DNA of 64,000 bases from Hyparrhenia diplandra (Eukaryota > Streptophyta > Magnoliopsida > Poales > Poaceae), in NCBI GenBank assembly GCA_015847255.1, contig JADLZK010009222.1:124001-188000 (forward strand), read 5' to 3'. The notes below the pieces were generated by a model. That model was given only the letters and a program-made list of their open reading frames with translations, did not search any database and was not told where the DNA came from. Below are positions 34,272 to 45,276 of this stretch, in pieces (position 1 is the stretch's first letter; each line of letters opens with the position of its first letter). Made by a program: the position numbers and the translations under genes.

Positions 34272-34668
34272 TGACACAAACCGCTTTCCCCTGGTCAACA
34301 TGAGGAGGGAAGACGCGAGAGCGTGACGTGGCGTATATGAACACGACGGTGGCGACGCGGCGGGCGCGGCCTTGGCGCGGCGGGGCGCTGCAGCGGGCGG
34401 GCGGCGGCTGGGCGGGCGGCGTGGGCGGCGGTGGTCTGGGGCCGAAACTTGTAGGGAATTAACCCTAAATTGTTCTTGATTGATTGAACTAAAACCGTTG
34501 CCCCCATATTTATATGAGGGGTTTACATTGCTAACGGGCCAAGCCCATTAATCTTCTCAAGCTCACTTTAATTTAACTAAATAAATTTACTAATAAAAGC
34601 TATATAATAATTAAATATTCAGTCACTACGCTTTTATCTTATCGGCGAATCGTTGATCGAGTGTGACA
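34272..34668 (-). repeat. 3' LTR of the chromovirus
   Basis: On the minus strand it starts TGTCACACTCGATC and ends GGTTTGTGTCA. It shares AATTAACCCTAAATTGTTCT and the TATTTATATGAGGGGTTTAC region with the other LTR. The plus-left part contains a GCGGC-rich expansion (34350-34440) that is shorter in the 5' LTR. Confidence 0.9.
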
Positions 34669-34681
34669 TCTCTCCCCCTTT
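34669..34681 (-). other. Polypurine tract of the chromovirus
   Basis: The minus strand reads AAAGGGGGAGAGA directly before the TG that starts the 3' LTR. Confidence 0.75.
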
Positions 34682-34689
34682 GGAGATTC

Positions 34690-35600
34690 AGCTCGTCCTC
34701 GAGCTGGAAACCGGATAGCTTTTGTTGAATAATTCGCATCTTCCCATGAAGCATCTGCAGCTGTCCTGTTCTTCCATTTGATAAGGACCTGAAGCTGAAC
34801 TTGCCTGACTCTGGATTTAGGCATAACCTCAGATTCAGGGACTGGTGTACCTTCGTGTATGTGTGGCAATTCTCGGTATGTCGAAGGTATCTCTCCTCGA
34901 TGTGACTTTAGCATACCGACATGAAAAGCATTTGGAAGAGAGCTTGCCTTTGTATAATGGTGATATGGTTGCCGCAGATCGTGATAATAATTTGAGCCAG
35001 ACATAATCACCCACTTTGAATTGCCTTTCCATATGTTTAGCATCAAAGTATTTACGGTAGTAATCTTGTGCCAATTGTAGACGAACTTTTGTCTGATCTA
35101 AGATGGCATCACGCTGAGATAACATAGCATCCACAGAAGGTAGTGTTGTCTCACCTGGATTGTAGCCTCTGATTGTTGGTGGGTCACGCCCATAGACCAG
35201 GTTGAATAGTGTAAGGATGATATTTGATAGTCTGAAGAGCTCTTGCCAAAACTCGACTTGTGAAAACCACATCTCTCGTCACTAACAATCGATCTTGGTA
35301 GACCATGTAATCTCACAATTTCGAGAAGAACTTTTGAGCCAATCGGGGTTGCTGTGGTATGGGTGGGAGAGAGGTATAAAGTAGGCATACTTAGATAGAC
35401 GGTCAACCACTATTAAGATTACAGACTTTGTGCCCACCTTTGGAAGTGCTTCAATGAAGTCCATGGAAATATCCTCCTAGATCATTGCTCGAATTGGTAA
35501 GGGTTGAAGGAATCCATTTGGATGCGAGATGTTCTGCTTTTTGTTGCGTTGACACACCAAGCAATCATTCACAATCTCTCGACAATGCACCCATCATGTT
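34690..35600 (-). pseudogene. Integrase and chromodomain remnant
   Basis: Minus-strand pieces in order: CREIVNDCLVCQRNKKQ (integrase zinc-binding region, about 35530-35590), MDFIEALPKVG with SVILIVVDRLSKYAYFIPLS (core with the first catalytic Asp, 35282-35464), IVRLHGLPRSIVSD (about 35300), YGRDPPTIRGY and LQLAQDYYRKYFD with FKVGDYVWLKLL (34835-35272). FHVGMLKSHRG and QVLIKWKNRTAADASWED (34639-35046) are the chromodomain-like end. The frame changes several times. Confidence 0.85.
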
Positions 35601-36087
35601 TAATAAAGAAGGTTTGACGGAATCTATGTAGTGTCTTTTCTATTCCTTCATGAGCCGAATCATGGATGTCGTAGAATGGTTTGAAGATGTTAAATTTGGA
35701 TGATGGTGAAAGCCATACCTTTTTGTTGTACGTAATCAAACCATTATGGACCTCCCATGTTGAATCCTTACCGCTGATTATGGAATCAATAAGACTTATT
35801 GCTTCATCACTAAATGTAATTTCCTCACGTAATTGATCAAATAATCCAAATTGAATTTCGAGATAGCCATCGGTGAGGATTCTTCAACGCTTTGTTGAGA
35901 TAATGCATCGGCCACCACATTGGTTTTACCCGGTTTGTATTCCACGGTGAAGTCATAACCCAAGAATTTGCTAACCCATTGGTGTTGCGGAATAGTAGAT
36001 AAACGTTGATCTAAGATGTATTTTAGGTTGCAACACGCCCATACCGTACGGAGGCATCACATTCTACCACAAATAGTTTGTTGAAGT

Positions 36088-36955
36088 CTAAAAGTTGAAG
36101 GACCGTGGCGAGGACATTGTTCTCTTTAGATGTTCAAGGCTGATGTTGCTATAGGTGTCCAAAAGAATGAATCCTTTTAAGAAGATCCGTAGCGGTCGAG
36201 CAATCGTACCATAATCCATGATGAATTTTTTGTAGTAACCCGCAAGTCCCAAGAATCCTTTGAGTTCTCTAAGAGTTGTAGGTATCGGCCTTGCAGTGAC
36301 TGCCTCTATCTTCTCAAGATCAACTGCCACTCAAGCATCAAAGATAATGTGCCCCAAATAACCAAATTGCGATTGACCAAAGAGGCATTTAGATTTCTTT
36401 AAAAAGATGTTGTGTGATGCCAATACCTTGAATCTTCTTCCACATGTACTAAGTGTTCAGTCCAGGATTTGCTCAAGATTAAACCGGTGTGTTCTCAAGG
36501 CTATTTTTTCAATATCGGTGGATGCATGCATACCCGGTGATACCCCTCGAGCGAAGATCGAGTTTTGTCAAGAATTTGGTTCCTTGCAATTCATCCAATA
36601 ATTCAGCAATGATAGGTATTGGAAACTTATCTTTCATAGTGTTATCATTGAGCACCCGGTAGTCGACGTAGAATCGCCAAGTCTTGTCATGTTTCTTGAC
36701 AAGGAGAACAGGAGATGAAAACGGTGAAGTGTTGTACCGGATGATACCTTGTGAGAGCATTTCATTGCACTGTCGTTCCAGCTCATTATTTTGTATCTGA
36801 GGATAATGGTAAGGGCAGACAACTGTCGGCTGAGTCGGATCTTTCAAATGAATATGATGATCATAGCGTCTCTTAGGCGGAAGACCCAAAGGCTCTCTCA
36901 AGAGTTCGTAAATTTGTGCAATAGAGGTTCCATTGGGGATCGTAAGAGAGGGCAT
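36088..36955 (-). pseudogene. Reverse transcriptase and RNase H remnant
   Basis: It contains LREPLGLPPKRRYDHHIHL, VLLVKKHDKTWRFYVDYRVL, KFPIPIIAELLDELQGTKF and LTKLDLRSRG (36509-36955), then SKSWTEHLVHVEE (about 36440), and VDLEKIEAVTARPIPTTLRE with LKGFLGLAGYYKKFI (36088-36330). The catalytic FxDD/YxDD block expected just before SKSWTEHL is not readable, so the active site appears lost. Confidence 0.88.
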
Positions 36956-37551
36956 GAATACCGGCAGAGAATCTTTTCCTTAGATAAATTGTGCCATATG
37001 ATAGGTTGTCCGTGACGCCAGAACTTCATGATCAGTTTATTAAAATTCCAAACAATGGTTCCTAGAGAGCTTAACCATTCCACACCGGGGACAACACCAT
37101 AGCCGCCTAATTTAATTTTATAGAAATCCGCTTTGAAACTTTCATTAGCAATAGAGAATTCCATATCATCATACCTCCCAACATTTGATATATGTTCTCC
37201 GTTGGCCACTGTGACTCGGAGAGATGGATGTGAAGGGGAGCTTGGTAGGTTCAGTTTCATTGCCAAGTCAGAGTCCACAAAATTATGTGTTGAACCGGAA
37301 TCCAATAAGGCCAGTAAATTGGTACCATTTATTGTAATCATTAATTGCATAGTAGGACATGTAGATATGACAGTTAATCCATGAACTAATATTTGAACAT
37401 CTGAATTTCGGCGGATATGTACCTTTGATCGTTGCCGACGTGTTGATAAATAGAAACGTCTGGCAAGTGCTATAGTAGTCTCCAGATCAGGCGGTTGGTG
37501 CAATTGTACCACTATTTGAATTAGGGGGGCTAGTCTAGCAACATATAGCAT
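36898..37551 (-). pseudogene. Protease region of the chromovirus
   Basis: A 217-codon minus-strand open frame contains LLALLDSGSTHNFVD, the aspartic protease active site (DSG) of Ty3/gypsy elements, followed by VANGEHI and MEFSIANESFKADFY typical of retropepsin-like domains. It is the longest intact piece of this element. Confidence 0.88.
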
Positions 37552-37646
37552 AACCTATTGTTTAGGATAGAGGTGTTGTACCTTATTTAGTGTTGCTGTG
37601 AATTTATTTGTGTAGGTGTCCAAGTCCCCCAGTTGGCGTGAGTCTG

Positions 37647-38180
37647 TCAGAGATGATTATGCATTGGCGATCCAAAATACCTGTTGATTGCTGCTGAAAA
37701 TTCTGACCACACTGGCTGACCTAATTCTGTTTCCCAACGAATAAACCAGGACAATGTGTTCCCTTGAAAGAGGAACGAAGCAAGCTGAATCTGATCATTG
37801 TCCTTTATTCCCTGAATAAGAAAAAAAAAAATTATTGCATTTGTACAACCGGTGCGGAATGATCTCCCCCTTACCATCATACTGAAAAAATAATTTGAAA
37901 TTACTACTAGTCCATCTGGGAATTTCTGGAGGAATTTGGAATTTCAGGGTTGGTTGAAGAATTGTGGAGTCGGAGGCGCGGCGGATGGTGAACTCATCAG
38001 TGTCCACAGATAGGCGAGAGCGCTTGGAGGGCAGAGCATACTTAGCTGAGGGTGGGGCGATGACGCCTCCACAGCTGCGATGTAGTTGATGATGATGCTG
38101 TTGACGTCCTCCATGAATTTCTTGCTCCGTGAGGCCATAGGATCGCCCCGGTATCCGAATACCAATCTAACACAAACCAT
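37647..38180 (-). pseudogene. gag remnant of the chromovirus
   Basis: Minus-strand pieces include LKFQIPPEIPRWTSSNFKLF (about 37870-37960), QIQLASFLFQGNTLSWFIRW and WSEFSAAINRYFGSP (37647-37880), which have the layout of a retrotransposon gag. No zinc knuckle is visible. The start is just inside the 5' LTR. Confidence 0.75.
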
Positions 38181-38538
38181 TTTCGGTCAACGTGAGGGGA
38201 AGACGGAGAGCGTGGACGTGGCATAGATGAACACGACGGCGGCGACGGGCGGCGCGTTTCTTGGCAAGCGCTGGCCCAATAAGGTGGCGTATAAGGCGGG
38301 CGACCTGGGGCTGGGGAGTCAGAGGGAATTAACCCTAAATTGTTCTAGATTGATTGAACCAAAACCGTTGCCCCCCATATTTATATGAGGGGTTTACAAT
38401 TACTAACCCACCAAGCCCATTAGTCTTCTCAAGCTCACTTTAATTTAACTAAATAAATTTACTAATAAAAGCTATATAATAATTAAATATTCAGTCACTA
38501 CGCTTTTATCCCGGACGAATCGTTGACTTAGTATGACA
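38168..38538 (-). repeat. 5' LTR of the chromovirus
   Basis: On the minus strand it starts TGTCATACTAAG and ends GGTTTGTGTTA. It is about 371 bp and clearly diverged from the 397-bp partner at 34272-34668, so the insertion is not recent. Confidence 0.9.
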
Positions 38539-38554
38539 AGATACCTTACAAATA

Positions 38555-39145
38555 ACTATTCAATACAAATTTGTGATAATGTTTTAGAGATATCTTGTTC
38601 AAACTCAAGTAATAACAACTTCCAAAATATATTACCATTGAGTTCGGATATAATTTAATCAATGTCATTTTTGTGAAAAAATTATCAATGTCATTACATT
38701 TGTATATGGATTGTTAAGTGAATATTTTCACTATCAATGAACTACAAAAGTAGACGTTTATCGCTAAGATATATATGTAGGTGTTCATATATATGTATAC
38801 TTCAGATGACTTCGAACATTGCCCACTATATATACCACTGAAGTTAGAAAAATAGAATAAATATTATTCTAAATGAATCTAAATATTCTAAAATTACCCC
38901 TTGGATTCTCCTCCTTGCTATCTTTGGTAGTGGATGCCCTTCAAGCCCATCATGTCAATTGTCAATAAGTATATTATTACGGTACTACCCATCGATCTCA
39001 CCGCTAGCACATCTCAATGCTTCTCTCCCATCCGTCCTAGCTCCTTCCATTTCTGTACATCTTTGTAAAATAAAATTAGTCCTAGCTTGGCAGTGTGGTA
39101 CTTCATCCCCACGGTAGCCTTTTTGCGAAAATTCCTTCCGATTGC
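38555..39145 (+). promoter_or_regulatory. Upstream region of zinc-finger copy 2
   Basis: AT-rich, with a TATA-like ACTATATATACC at 38826-38834. The stretch 38975-39070 (ATGCTTCTCTCCCATCCGTC and following) resembles 14060-14150 upstream of copy 1. Confidence 0.45.
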
Positions 39146-39729
39146 ATGGAGAAGGCGCCCTGGTCGCTGTCTTCTCAAGCGGCTGGGGCGGTGGACCTGG
39201 CGCTAGGCCTATCGCCGGCGGGATACCGCCGCCAGAAGGAACAGGATCAGGCGACGGCCTACGTCGGCGGGGAAGGAGGCGCGGCAGTTCCCGTGCCTCT
39301 TCTGCAACAAGACGTTCCTCAAGTCGCAGGCGCTCGGCGGGCACCAGAACGCGCACAAGAAGGAGCGCGCCGCCGGCTGGAGCTGGAACCCCTACGTCTA
39401 CGGCGACCGCTACGCTGCAGCGGCGGCCGTGGGGAGCAGCCTCGGTGACGCTGCCGTGTCCGTGCCGCTCGCCTCGCATGCCGCAGAGCCTCCTGCCAGC
39501 GTCAAGCTCGAGAGGCCAGACGGTGGCGCGGCGCACTTCACGGACCACGCCTTGCTCCCAGAGGCAGCCGACAGCACCTTCATCAGGTCGCCCGATGCCG
39601 ATGGCACCGTGGACATGCTCAACTGGAGAAGGAGCTCCGGCGCCTCTGCCCCACCGGAGAGCGCAGAAGCCAATAACGCCGCATTCTCCGGCGCCGGCAA
39701 GGGAGCTGGACCTCGAGTTGCGGCTCTAG
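39146..39729 (+). CDS. Single-C2H2 zinc-finger protein with EAR motif, copy 2 (frameshifted)
   Basis: This is the paralog of 14281-14904 and a probable nuclear transcriptional repressor. The ATG at 39146 opens MEKAPWSLSSQAAGAVDLAL. The finger RQFPCLFCNKTFLKSQALGG, followed by HQNAHKKERAAGW, is complete, with both Cys and both His. The C-terminus ends KELDLELRL-like (an EAR motif) at 39729. Start, finger and end lie in three frames. One extra G in the run near 39278 and one extra G near 39700 explain both shifts. The finger and linker are better conserved than in copy 1. The gene appears intronless. It may be an intact gene with two sequence errors. Confidence 0.8.
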
Positions 39730-39937
39730 CCGGCCTCTAGCTAGAACGGTTCATCATCATCACTGTCGCTCTCTCTTCTTGCCTTCACATATCTATCTGA
39801 CTATCTCCTATTCTTGCTCCAACCAAGCTTGATATATAGTATACATATATGGATCTTTGTTTTGTGCTTGTGATGAAGTACTAATGAAATATGCTTGTGC
39901 GAATGCATGAGTCAGTCTACTGTGAGTTGCTAATTAG

Positions 39938-40230
39938 GTGTGCCTTGTTCAATGGAGAACGGCGCCGGAGGCGAGCAGTGGTGCCGTCGAGCTCGAGGAG
40001 CCGGCCGGAGGGCAGCACGCGCTCTCTGTGAACCACACGTACGTGCTGTTGCCAAGCGGCGTGCAGCCGACCACTCTGCCTTGCGCTCCAGCATCATCTC
40101 TGCCCCATACCATCCACCGGCGGCGGGCGGCCGAGATGAGGCCCAACAGCAACACCTAGTGGCACCGTGGTCTACAGCTCCGGCCGGTAAGGAGCCTGGC
40201 CTCCAGCTGTGTGACTGTGTGAGCATGTGA
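39938..40230 (+). pseudogene. Possible third, partial zinc-finger gene 3' end
   Basis: A GC-rich island 200 bases after copy 2. The frame at 39938 reads SGAVELEEPAGGQHALSVNH and YVLLPSG, loosely like the SVKLERPDGG...DHALLPE part of copy 2. Near 40190 another frame reads KEPGLQLCD, loosely like KELDLELRL. There is no finger. The similarity is weak and judged by eye. Confidence 0.3.
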
Positions 40231-41721
40231 CACTAGCTAGAATGAGACGGCTGTGCATTATTCAGAATTCTAATTAATCGTTCCCGTTTCTGTAGAGGTC
40301 ATATAAAATTGGGCAAAAGCTTCTCTCTTTTGACCAAATTAGTAAGGGGCAGAACTTCTTGTTCTAGAGGGGGATTCAATCAAGCTTGATTTGTTGTCAA
40401 AAAAATCTAGCTTGATCAACCATTAAAAAACAATCCTAATTAATATAGGAGGGTTTGGTCAACAGGGGGTGCAGAAATAGTGCTTCAGGATCCATTGCGC
40501 GTCCAAGGTCTTTTGTTCTTCACATCGGTTGTTTTCGCACAGTTTTTTTTTTTTTTTTTGGTTCTCAAAGAGAAACAGTTTGAAAAGGTTCAATTATACA
40601 AAATGAATTTCTATATCCTGGGATTTCTTACCATCAAGTTGGAAAAAAAAAGGTTCGATTTCTGGAATTCCTTATTTCTATCTCATGCAAAAGAAGAGGA
40701 TCCAAGGCAAAGACAAGAACAAAAGCAACAAACAATATTTTCAATTAAATGAATGAATGAAAAGTACATAAAGGTTACAAGGCATTTATGCCCAAAGGAA
40801 AAAAAGAAAAAAGGTTACAAAAGGCTATCTCTCCAAACTTGCAAAAGATTACATCTAACAACCTTGTCTTTGACACACACCAAGCCAAGTTCTTCTTTGA
40901 AGTTCCTCCTCCTCTCTTGCCGTCCGAGAAAAAAATGCACGCCATGCCCACTCCGCACCTGATGGGTCTCACCAGCCTCCCCTTCTTCTTCCTCTTCTTC
41001 GCCAGTGAGGTATGCCCTCCTCCCGTTTTCTAGCATCTTGGAGTTAGGGTCCCAGCAGGCTTCTTCTATCTCTCTCTTTCTAATCTCCCCCAGTTCTACA
41101 GGATTAGAAGAGAAAGGGTTCAGGAGAAGTGGGTCGGCCAGGCACTGGGACGGTGGGAGGGTGGCTTCAAGGTTGTAGTGATGGTGGAGGCAGCCTGGCT
41201 AGGTTGGGGTGGGGGCACCCAAGGCCGGAGTTTGCCGCGAAAGAAGGAGGTCATCCGGAGCTCGCAACGGCACGTGGGAAGGGGCAGGGGAAGAAGGAGG
41301 GTGCGGGCCGCAACCCTAGAGCTTGCCTTGAAAGAAGGTGGTCATCTGGAGCTCGCAACGGCATGCGAGAAGGGGGCAGGGGAAGATGGAGGCCGGCGCA
41401 GGCCGCAACTCCAGAGCTCCAGTGAGATACCCCTACCGCCTGCGGCGCGGAGCGACAGGGTGGGGAACGTGCGAGGAGGAAGAAGGTGAGGAGGGCGGCA
41501 TAGCTGAATGTTATTGTTGCCTCGCTTTCTTTTGCTCATCTCCACCGTAATATTGTTAAGCAATTTGAAGAATGGCACTAAGCTAGTGCACTGATAAAGT
41601 TTATTAGTTTTGTTATCAACAGTACGTGAAATAGTTAGCGGAAAAGAGAATTTGAGTAGCCTTGGCCCTTGGGTCTCACAAGAGGCAAACAGCAACATTG
41701 TACTATCCTAGATATGGCAGG
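40231..41721. other. Intergenic stretch with T run and a GC-rich island
   Basis: It has a T run near 40542-40559. At 41100-41500 a GC-rich island holds an imperfect tandem duplication and overlapping frames on both strands without a recognisable domain. Confidence 0.4.
41239..41420. repeat. Imperfect 91-bp tandem duplication
   Basis: 41239-41329 and 41330-41420 both start GAAAGAAGGWGGTCATCYGG and share GAGCTCGCAACGGCA and GGGGCAGGGGAAGA. Both copies are G-rich. Confidence 0.75.
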
Positions 41722-41723
41722 TA

Positions 41724-42053
41724 CTCCCTCCGTCCGGTAATAACTTCACCTTTGAAGTTCAAAAAAAATCCACAAATATGAGGTCTCGGTGGCACTGTTT
41801 CTTGTACGGAGTACCATTACAGAGGCTGCTGGTGCACATAAAAAAAAGAAAAGCTGCAGGACAGCTGGAGTACTCCTATCCACTCAATTCAATCCCAACG
41901 GAGCGGACACAAGAAAAAAAAATCCCCATCGCAGGAACCTGACAGTCAGACTTGCATGGCGTGCTCCTTTTGAGGGGTAGTTTGGTCATTTCGCATGCCT
42001 GCTAATTTGCTCTCCCTCAACCCAGATGTTAAGTTAAATGTGGACGGAGGGAG
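41724..42053. mobile_element. Stowaway-like MITE, 330 bp
   Basis: Terminal inverted repeats CTCCCTCCGTCC and GGACGGAGGGAG are flanked by the TA target duplication (41722-41723 and 42054-42055). There is no coding content. Confidence 0.85.
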
Positions 42054-42185
42054 TACACATGAAACAGTTAACAAGGGGTAAAAGTAGAGGGAGAGAAAAG
42101 AAAACAGTTGCTGCTGATATATATAATTGGTGGTGCAATGGGCCAAGGTTGTCAGGATTGCCACAAGACGACAGGAAGGAGGACC

Positions 42186-42243
42186 AGCCGTGAGCAATCT
42201 TTTTTTTTTTTTTTTTTTTTTTGAAATATAGCCGTGAGCGATC
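42186..42243. repeat. T run flanked by a 14-bp direct repeat
   Basis: AGCCGTGAGCAATC (42186-42199) and AGCCGTGAGCGATC (42230-42243) flank a run of about 22 T plus GAAATAT. This is consistent with an insertion that left almost only a poly(A) tail. Confidence 0.7.
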
Positions 42244-45018
42244 GGATCATCAGAAGAGTGCATGCGCATCTGAGGCTACTGCACGACCGTACCGATTAGC
42301 TGCTGGGCCACGTGGTGTCATCAGGCCCACCATATCTTATCTTTCCAAAACACCCGTTTGAGCATCCGAAAATGAAATGGTTCAAATATTTTTTAGTGTT
42401 TACTAGTTCAGCATCATCCTTGGATTGATCATATAATTACACTGAAAAAATATCAATACTCACTACCGTACCACATCAATCGATAAACACTGCTGGTTGT
42501 GAAATCCACTGGCACATGGGTGGTTTTGTCACTCAATAGTGGGCAAATTAAGTGGCAGTGATAGCATGCAGGTGCCATATATCATTATCATTACTAGGTG
42601 AGCAAGTCACGGCTACTGCATAGAGTGAGGGAGGGGAATAGGGGAGAGATCGAGTCAGATTTAAGTGTACTCGAATAAAATCAGTGGCGAAGCTAAAGCA
42701 AATATTAGAGGGGGTGTGTTTAACCATGGTGAAAACTGTTCTGTAGTAGTGGTTTTTCAAATTTCCATGGGTGCATGGACACCCACAAGATACTACATAG
42801 CTTTGCCCGCCCCTGAATAAATTTTTAGGCCCCTTGGTGTTACCACTACCAAGTGCGTGTTAAAAACTAGCAGTGACAGCAGGTTTGTAGCAAGCACTGA
42901 TAGTGATAATAGATCATGTCACGGCTTGTTTGAAAGATGCATTTTTCCTTCCAAATTAGCGGTGATAACTTATCATGAGTTAAGGTTGGGTTTACTACAC
43001 CTATATATGCAACATAGTGATTCATCACCACAGAAAAATGCCACTAAAGAGAATGCTGCCAATAAAGAGAATGCAATGTCTCTCTGTGTGTAGCACTAAC
43101 TAGTAAGTGGGTAGCACAATGATGCTAGTTACTCCCTTCATCCCGGAAGAATGCAATACTAGTATTCCCTTAAGTCAAGACATCTCAGTGTGACAAAACT
43201 ATACAAAATAACAATAATATGTTTTTAAAACACATAGAATAGTGTGCATAGGTCCTTATATTGATCCGGCCATTAGTTTTTAGAAACCTAATTTATGCTT
43301 CCTTCCCTCTTAGGCATCTTAGTCCTTACACATAAATCTTTTTTTAAAAAAAGTTGCTTGAGATATAGGATGATCTATAAACCATTACATTGACCATTGC
43401 TTTCTACCATAATACATTAATAATTAAAAGAATAGTCCACTTTTAAACCTTCAGCCACCATATCACCTATTAAAATCATTCATTTTCATCATTGACTTAA
43501 GTTTAGAAAGGTTCTCCATAACATGGCATTGACATTGCCACAAGACAACAGAAGGATATTATTTAAATTTAAAAAAGGCAGAAATGGCTTAATTTTTTTT
43601 ATAGTAGTCTCACGTGCGTTATATCCTAAATATATTTTTATATGTGAAAACAAAATGTAACATGCTACAAAATATTTGTCTTCTCCCACTAAACTAAACC
43701 TTGTTCAATATATGTTGATCAATCAAAAACAAAATAATAATAAATTCCTTGTGTGCCAAAAAAAAACTTAGTCGTTTCTAGATACAATTTAAAGATCATC
43801 CCCAAATTTATATAAAAATATATCACTCTAGTATAAATTTGAGAATTCCAATGAGTACAAAAGAGTTTTCCTTCCTATTCTTTATAATTGGTGCGCCAAT
43901 ATAAATATTCCCTGTAGAACAAGATGCTTCAAACATGCATATAATGCATTAGAAGCTCTCGTCAAAAACAAAAGGTACACGGATTTGACTTGCAAATCTT
44001 GTCCCCTGATTCTCTCTACAACTTTAATGATTCAGTGATTGATTTATAGTAGAGGCCATGTGGTAGGACGTGCACTTGTTATTGTGGATTTGTGAGTGGT
44101 TGCCTAACATATATGATGGTGTGTAAAGCTGGACGAAAACTCGTGATTTGCTAGCTCACTCGACTCGCTCGTTAATGGCTCGGCTTGAGCTTGACTCGGT
44201 TTATAACGAGTCAGCTCGAGCCGGCTTGCTGAGTTAACATATATGGTATATTTTATATACATTGTGTTTATCACGGGCCTGTTTGTATTGCTGCATGAGT
44301 GCTGGGCCAGGCCGCTGGGTGCAGGCGCTCATGTTTGGTGGGCTGGATGGACGAATGAGCTAGGCCTTCGCGGTGCCAAAAACCTAGCAAATTTGGATCT
44401 AGATTTTTTTCCTGGCTTGCATGGTGCTATGACCCTGGCCCATGATTTATGTAGGAAAAAAAAAACAAACATAGGATCTGTTCACGCTGGCCCATCTGAT
44501 GCAGCTCAAACAAACAAGACAAATTTCACCATTTGCACCGGTCCCAACAAAGACGGGTGTATTTTGAATAAGAGTGCGCCCGTCTTTTGAGGAAAACAAA
44601 ACAGAGCATGTGTATTTTGGGTCCAGTTCAGATGATACTAGGGAACCTCCCCAAGGCGTTCTTTTTGCGGGAATTAAGAAAAAATGCAATGATCATAATG
44701 AAAATTTTCATGATACCTTAATAGATAAATTTAAATAAAACAAACTGCACACACAATATATACTTAGAGGGCTCACGATTAATTTTAGGCTCGGATGAGA
44801 GTTGTACAAATTATGGAACAATATTCAAATTTCAATTTCAGTTTTAAAACAATCAGAACAAATTACAAAAAGTGGAGGAAAATGATTGAATTGCCATGCA
44901 TCCACAACCACGTTGACTAAAATTAGATACAATGATGTTGGAAGTGAATATTGAAACTCTTGCTGCTATGGCATAAGAAGATCCCAATGTTTTGCAGAGT
45001 TGATCAGCTGGCATTTGG
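42244..45018. other. Intergenic stretch, no gene recognised
   Basis: AT-rich. A half MITE-like end (ACTCCCTTCATCCCG) lies near 43131, and a GCTCG-type degenerate repeat lies near 44150-44230. Frames at 44243-44590 and 44447-44689 overlap on opposite strands and show no domain. Confidence 0.45.
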
Positions 45019-45090
45019 TCAGATGGCACTGAGGCTTTTCATGGCTACGTGGTCGAGCAGACCGAGTATGATCGTGGTAGTCATTAGAAA
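45019..45090 (-). pseudogene. Terminal exon of the chimeric block
   Basis: On the minus strand an acceptor (GTTTTGCAG) at 45091 is followed by FLMTTTIILGLLDHVAMKSL, SAI and a stop at 45019. The hydrophobic run suggests a membrane or tail-anchor segment. It joins in frame to the exon at 45277-45465 through a donor at 45276. The source gene was not recognised. Confidence 0.5.
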
Positions 45091-45276
45091 CTGCAAAACA
45101 GTATAAGTGAAGCAACACAATAATGTTTTCAGCTTAGAACACAAATGATAGAAGGTTGCATAAGCTACGGTTTCTACGAAAGAGGAAAAAAAGAATTACT
45201 GGAGGAAAAGCAACAACTGCTATTTTTTTTTAGTGCAGCAGCAGTAGGTAATAGTAACCGGAGGAAGAATGCTTAC

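Larger units (their letters stand above)
34272..38538 (-). mobile_element. Complete chromovirus-type Ty3/gypsy element, 4.3 kb, decayed
   Basis: Two direct LTRs (34272-34668 and 38168-38538) bracket a minus-strand internal region with gag, protease, reverse transcriptase, RNase H, integrase and a chromodomain-like C-terminus. A polypurine tract (minus AAAGGGGGAGAGA) precedes the 3' LTR at 34669-34681. A degenerate primer-binding site (GATTGGTATTC) follows the 5' LTR. The small size, short LTRs and chromodomain fit chromoviruses. Stops and frameshifts in all domains make it inactive. A 12-base direct repeat (ACCTTACAAATA) flanks it at 34260-34271 and 38543-38554. Confidence 0.9.

Noticed and set aside
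38985..39548. 187-codon minus-strand frame across zinc-finger copy 2
   Set aside because: It is antisense to the conserved zinc finger and is a shadow of GC-rich coding sequence.
44638..44660. Helitron 3' end (CTAG plus hairpin) for the chimeric block
   Set aside because: CTAGGGAACCTCCCC gives only a 3-bp stem and no convincing partner end was found, so I do not claim a boundary.
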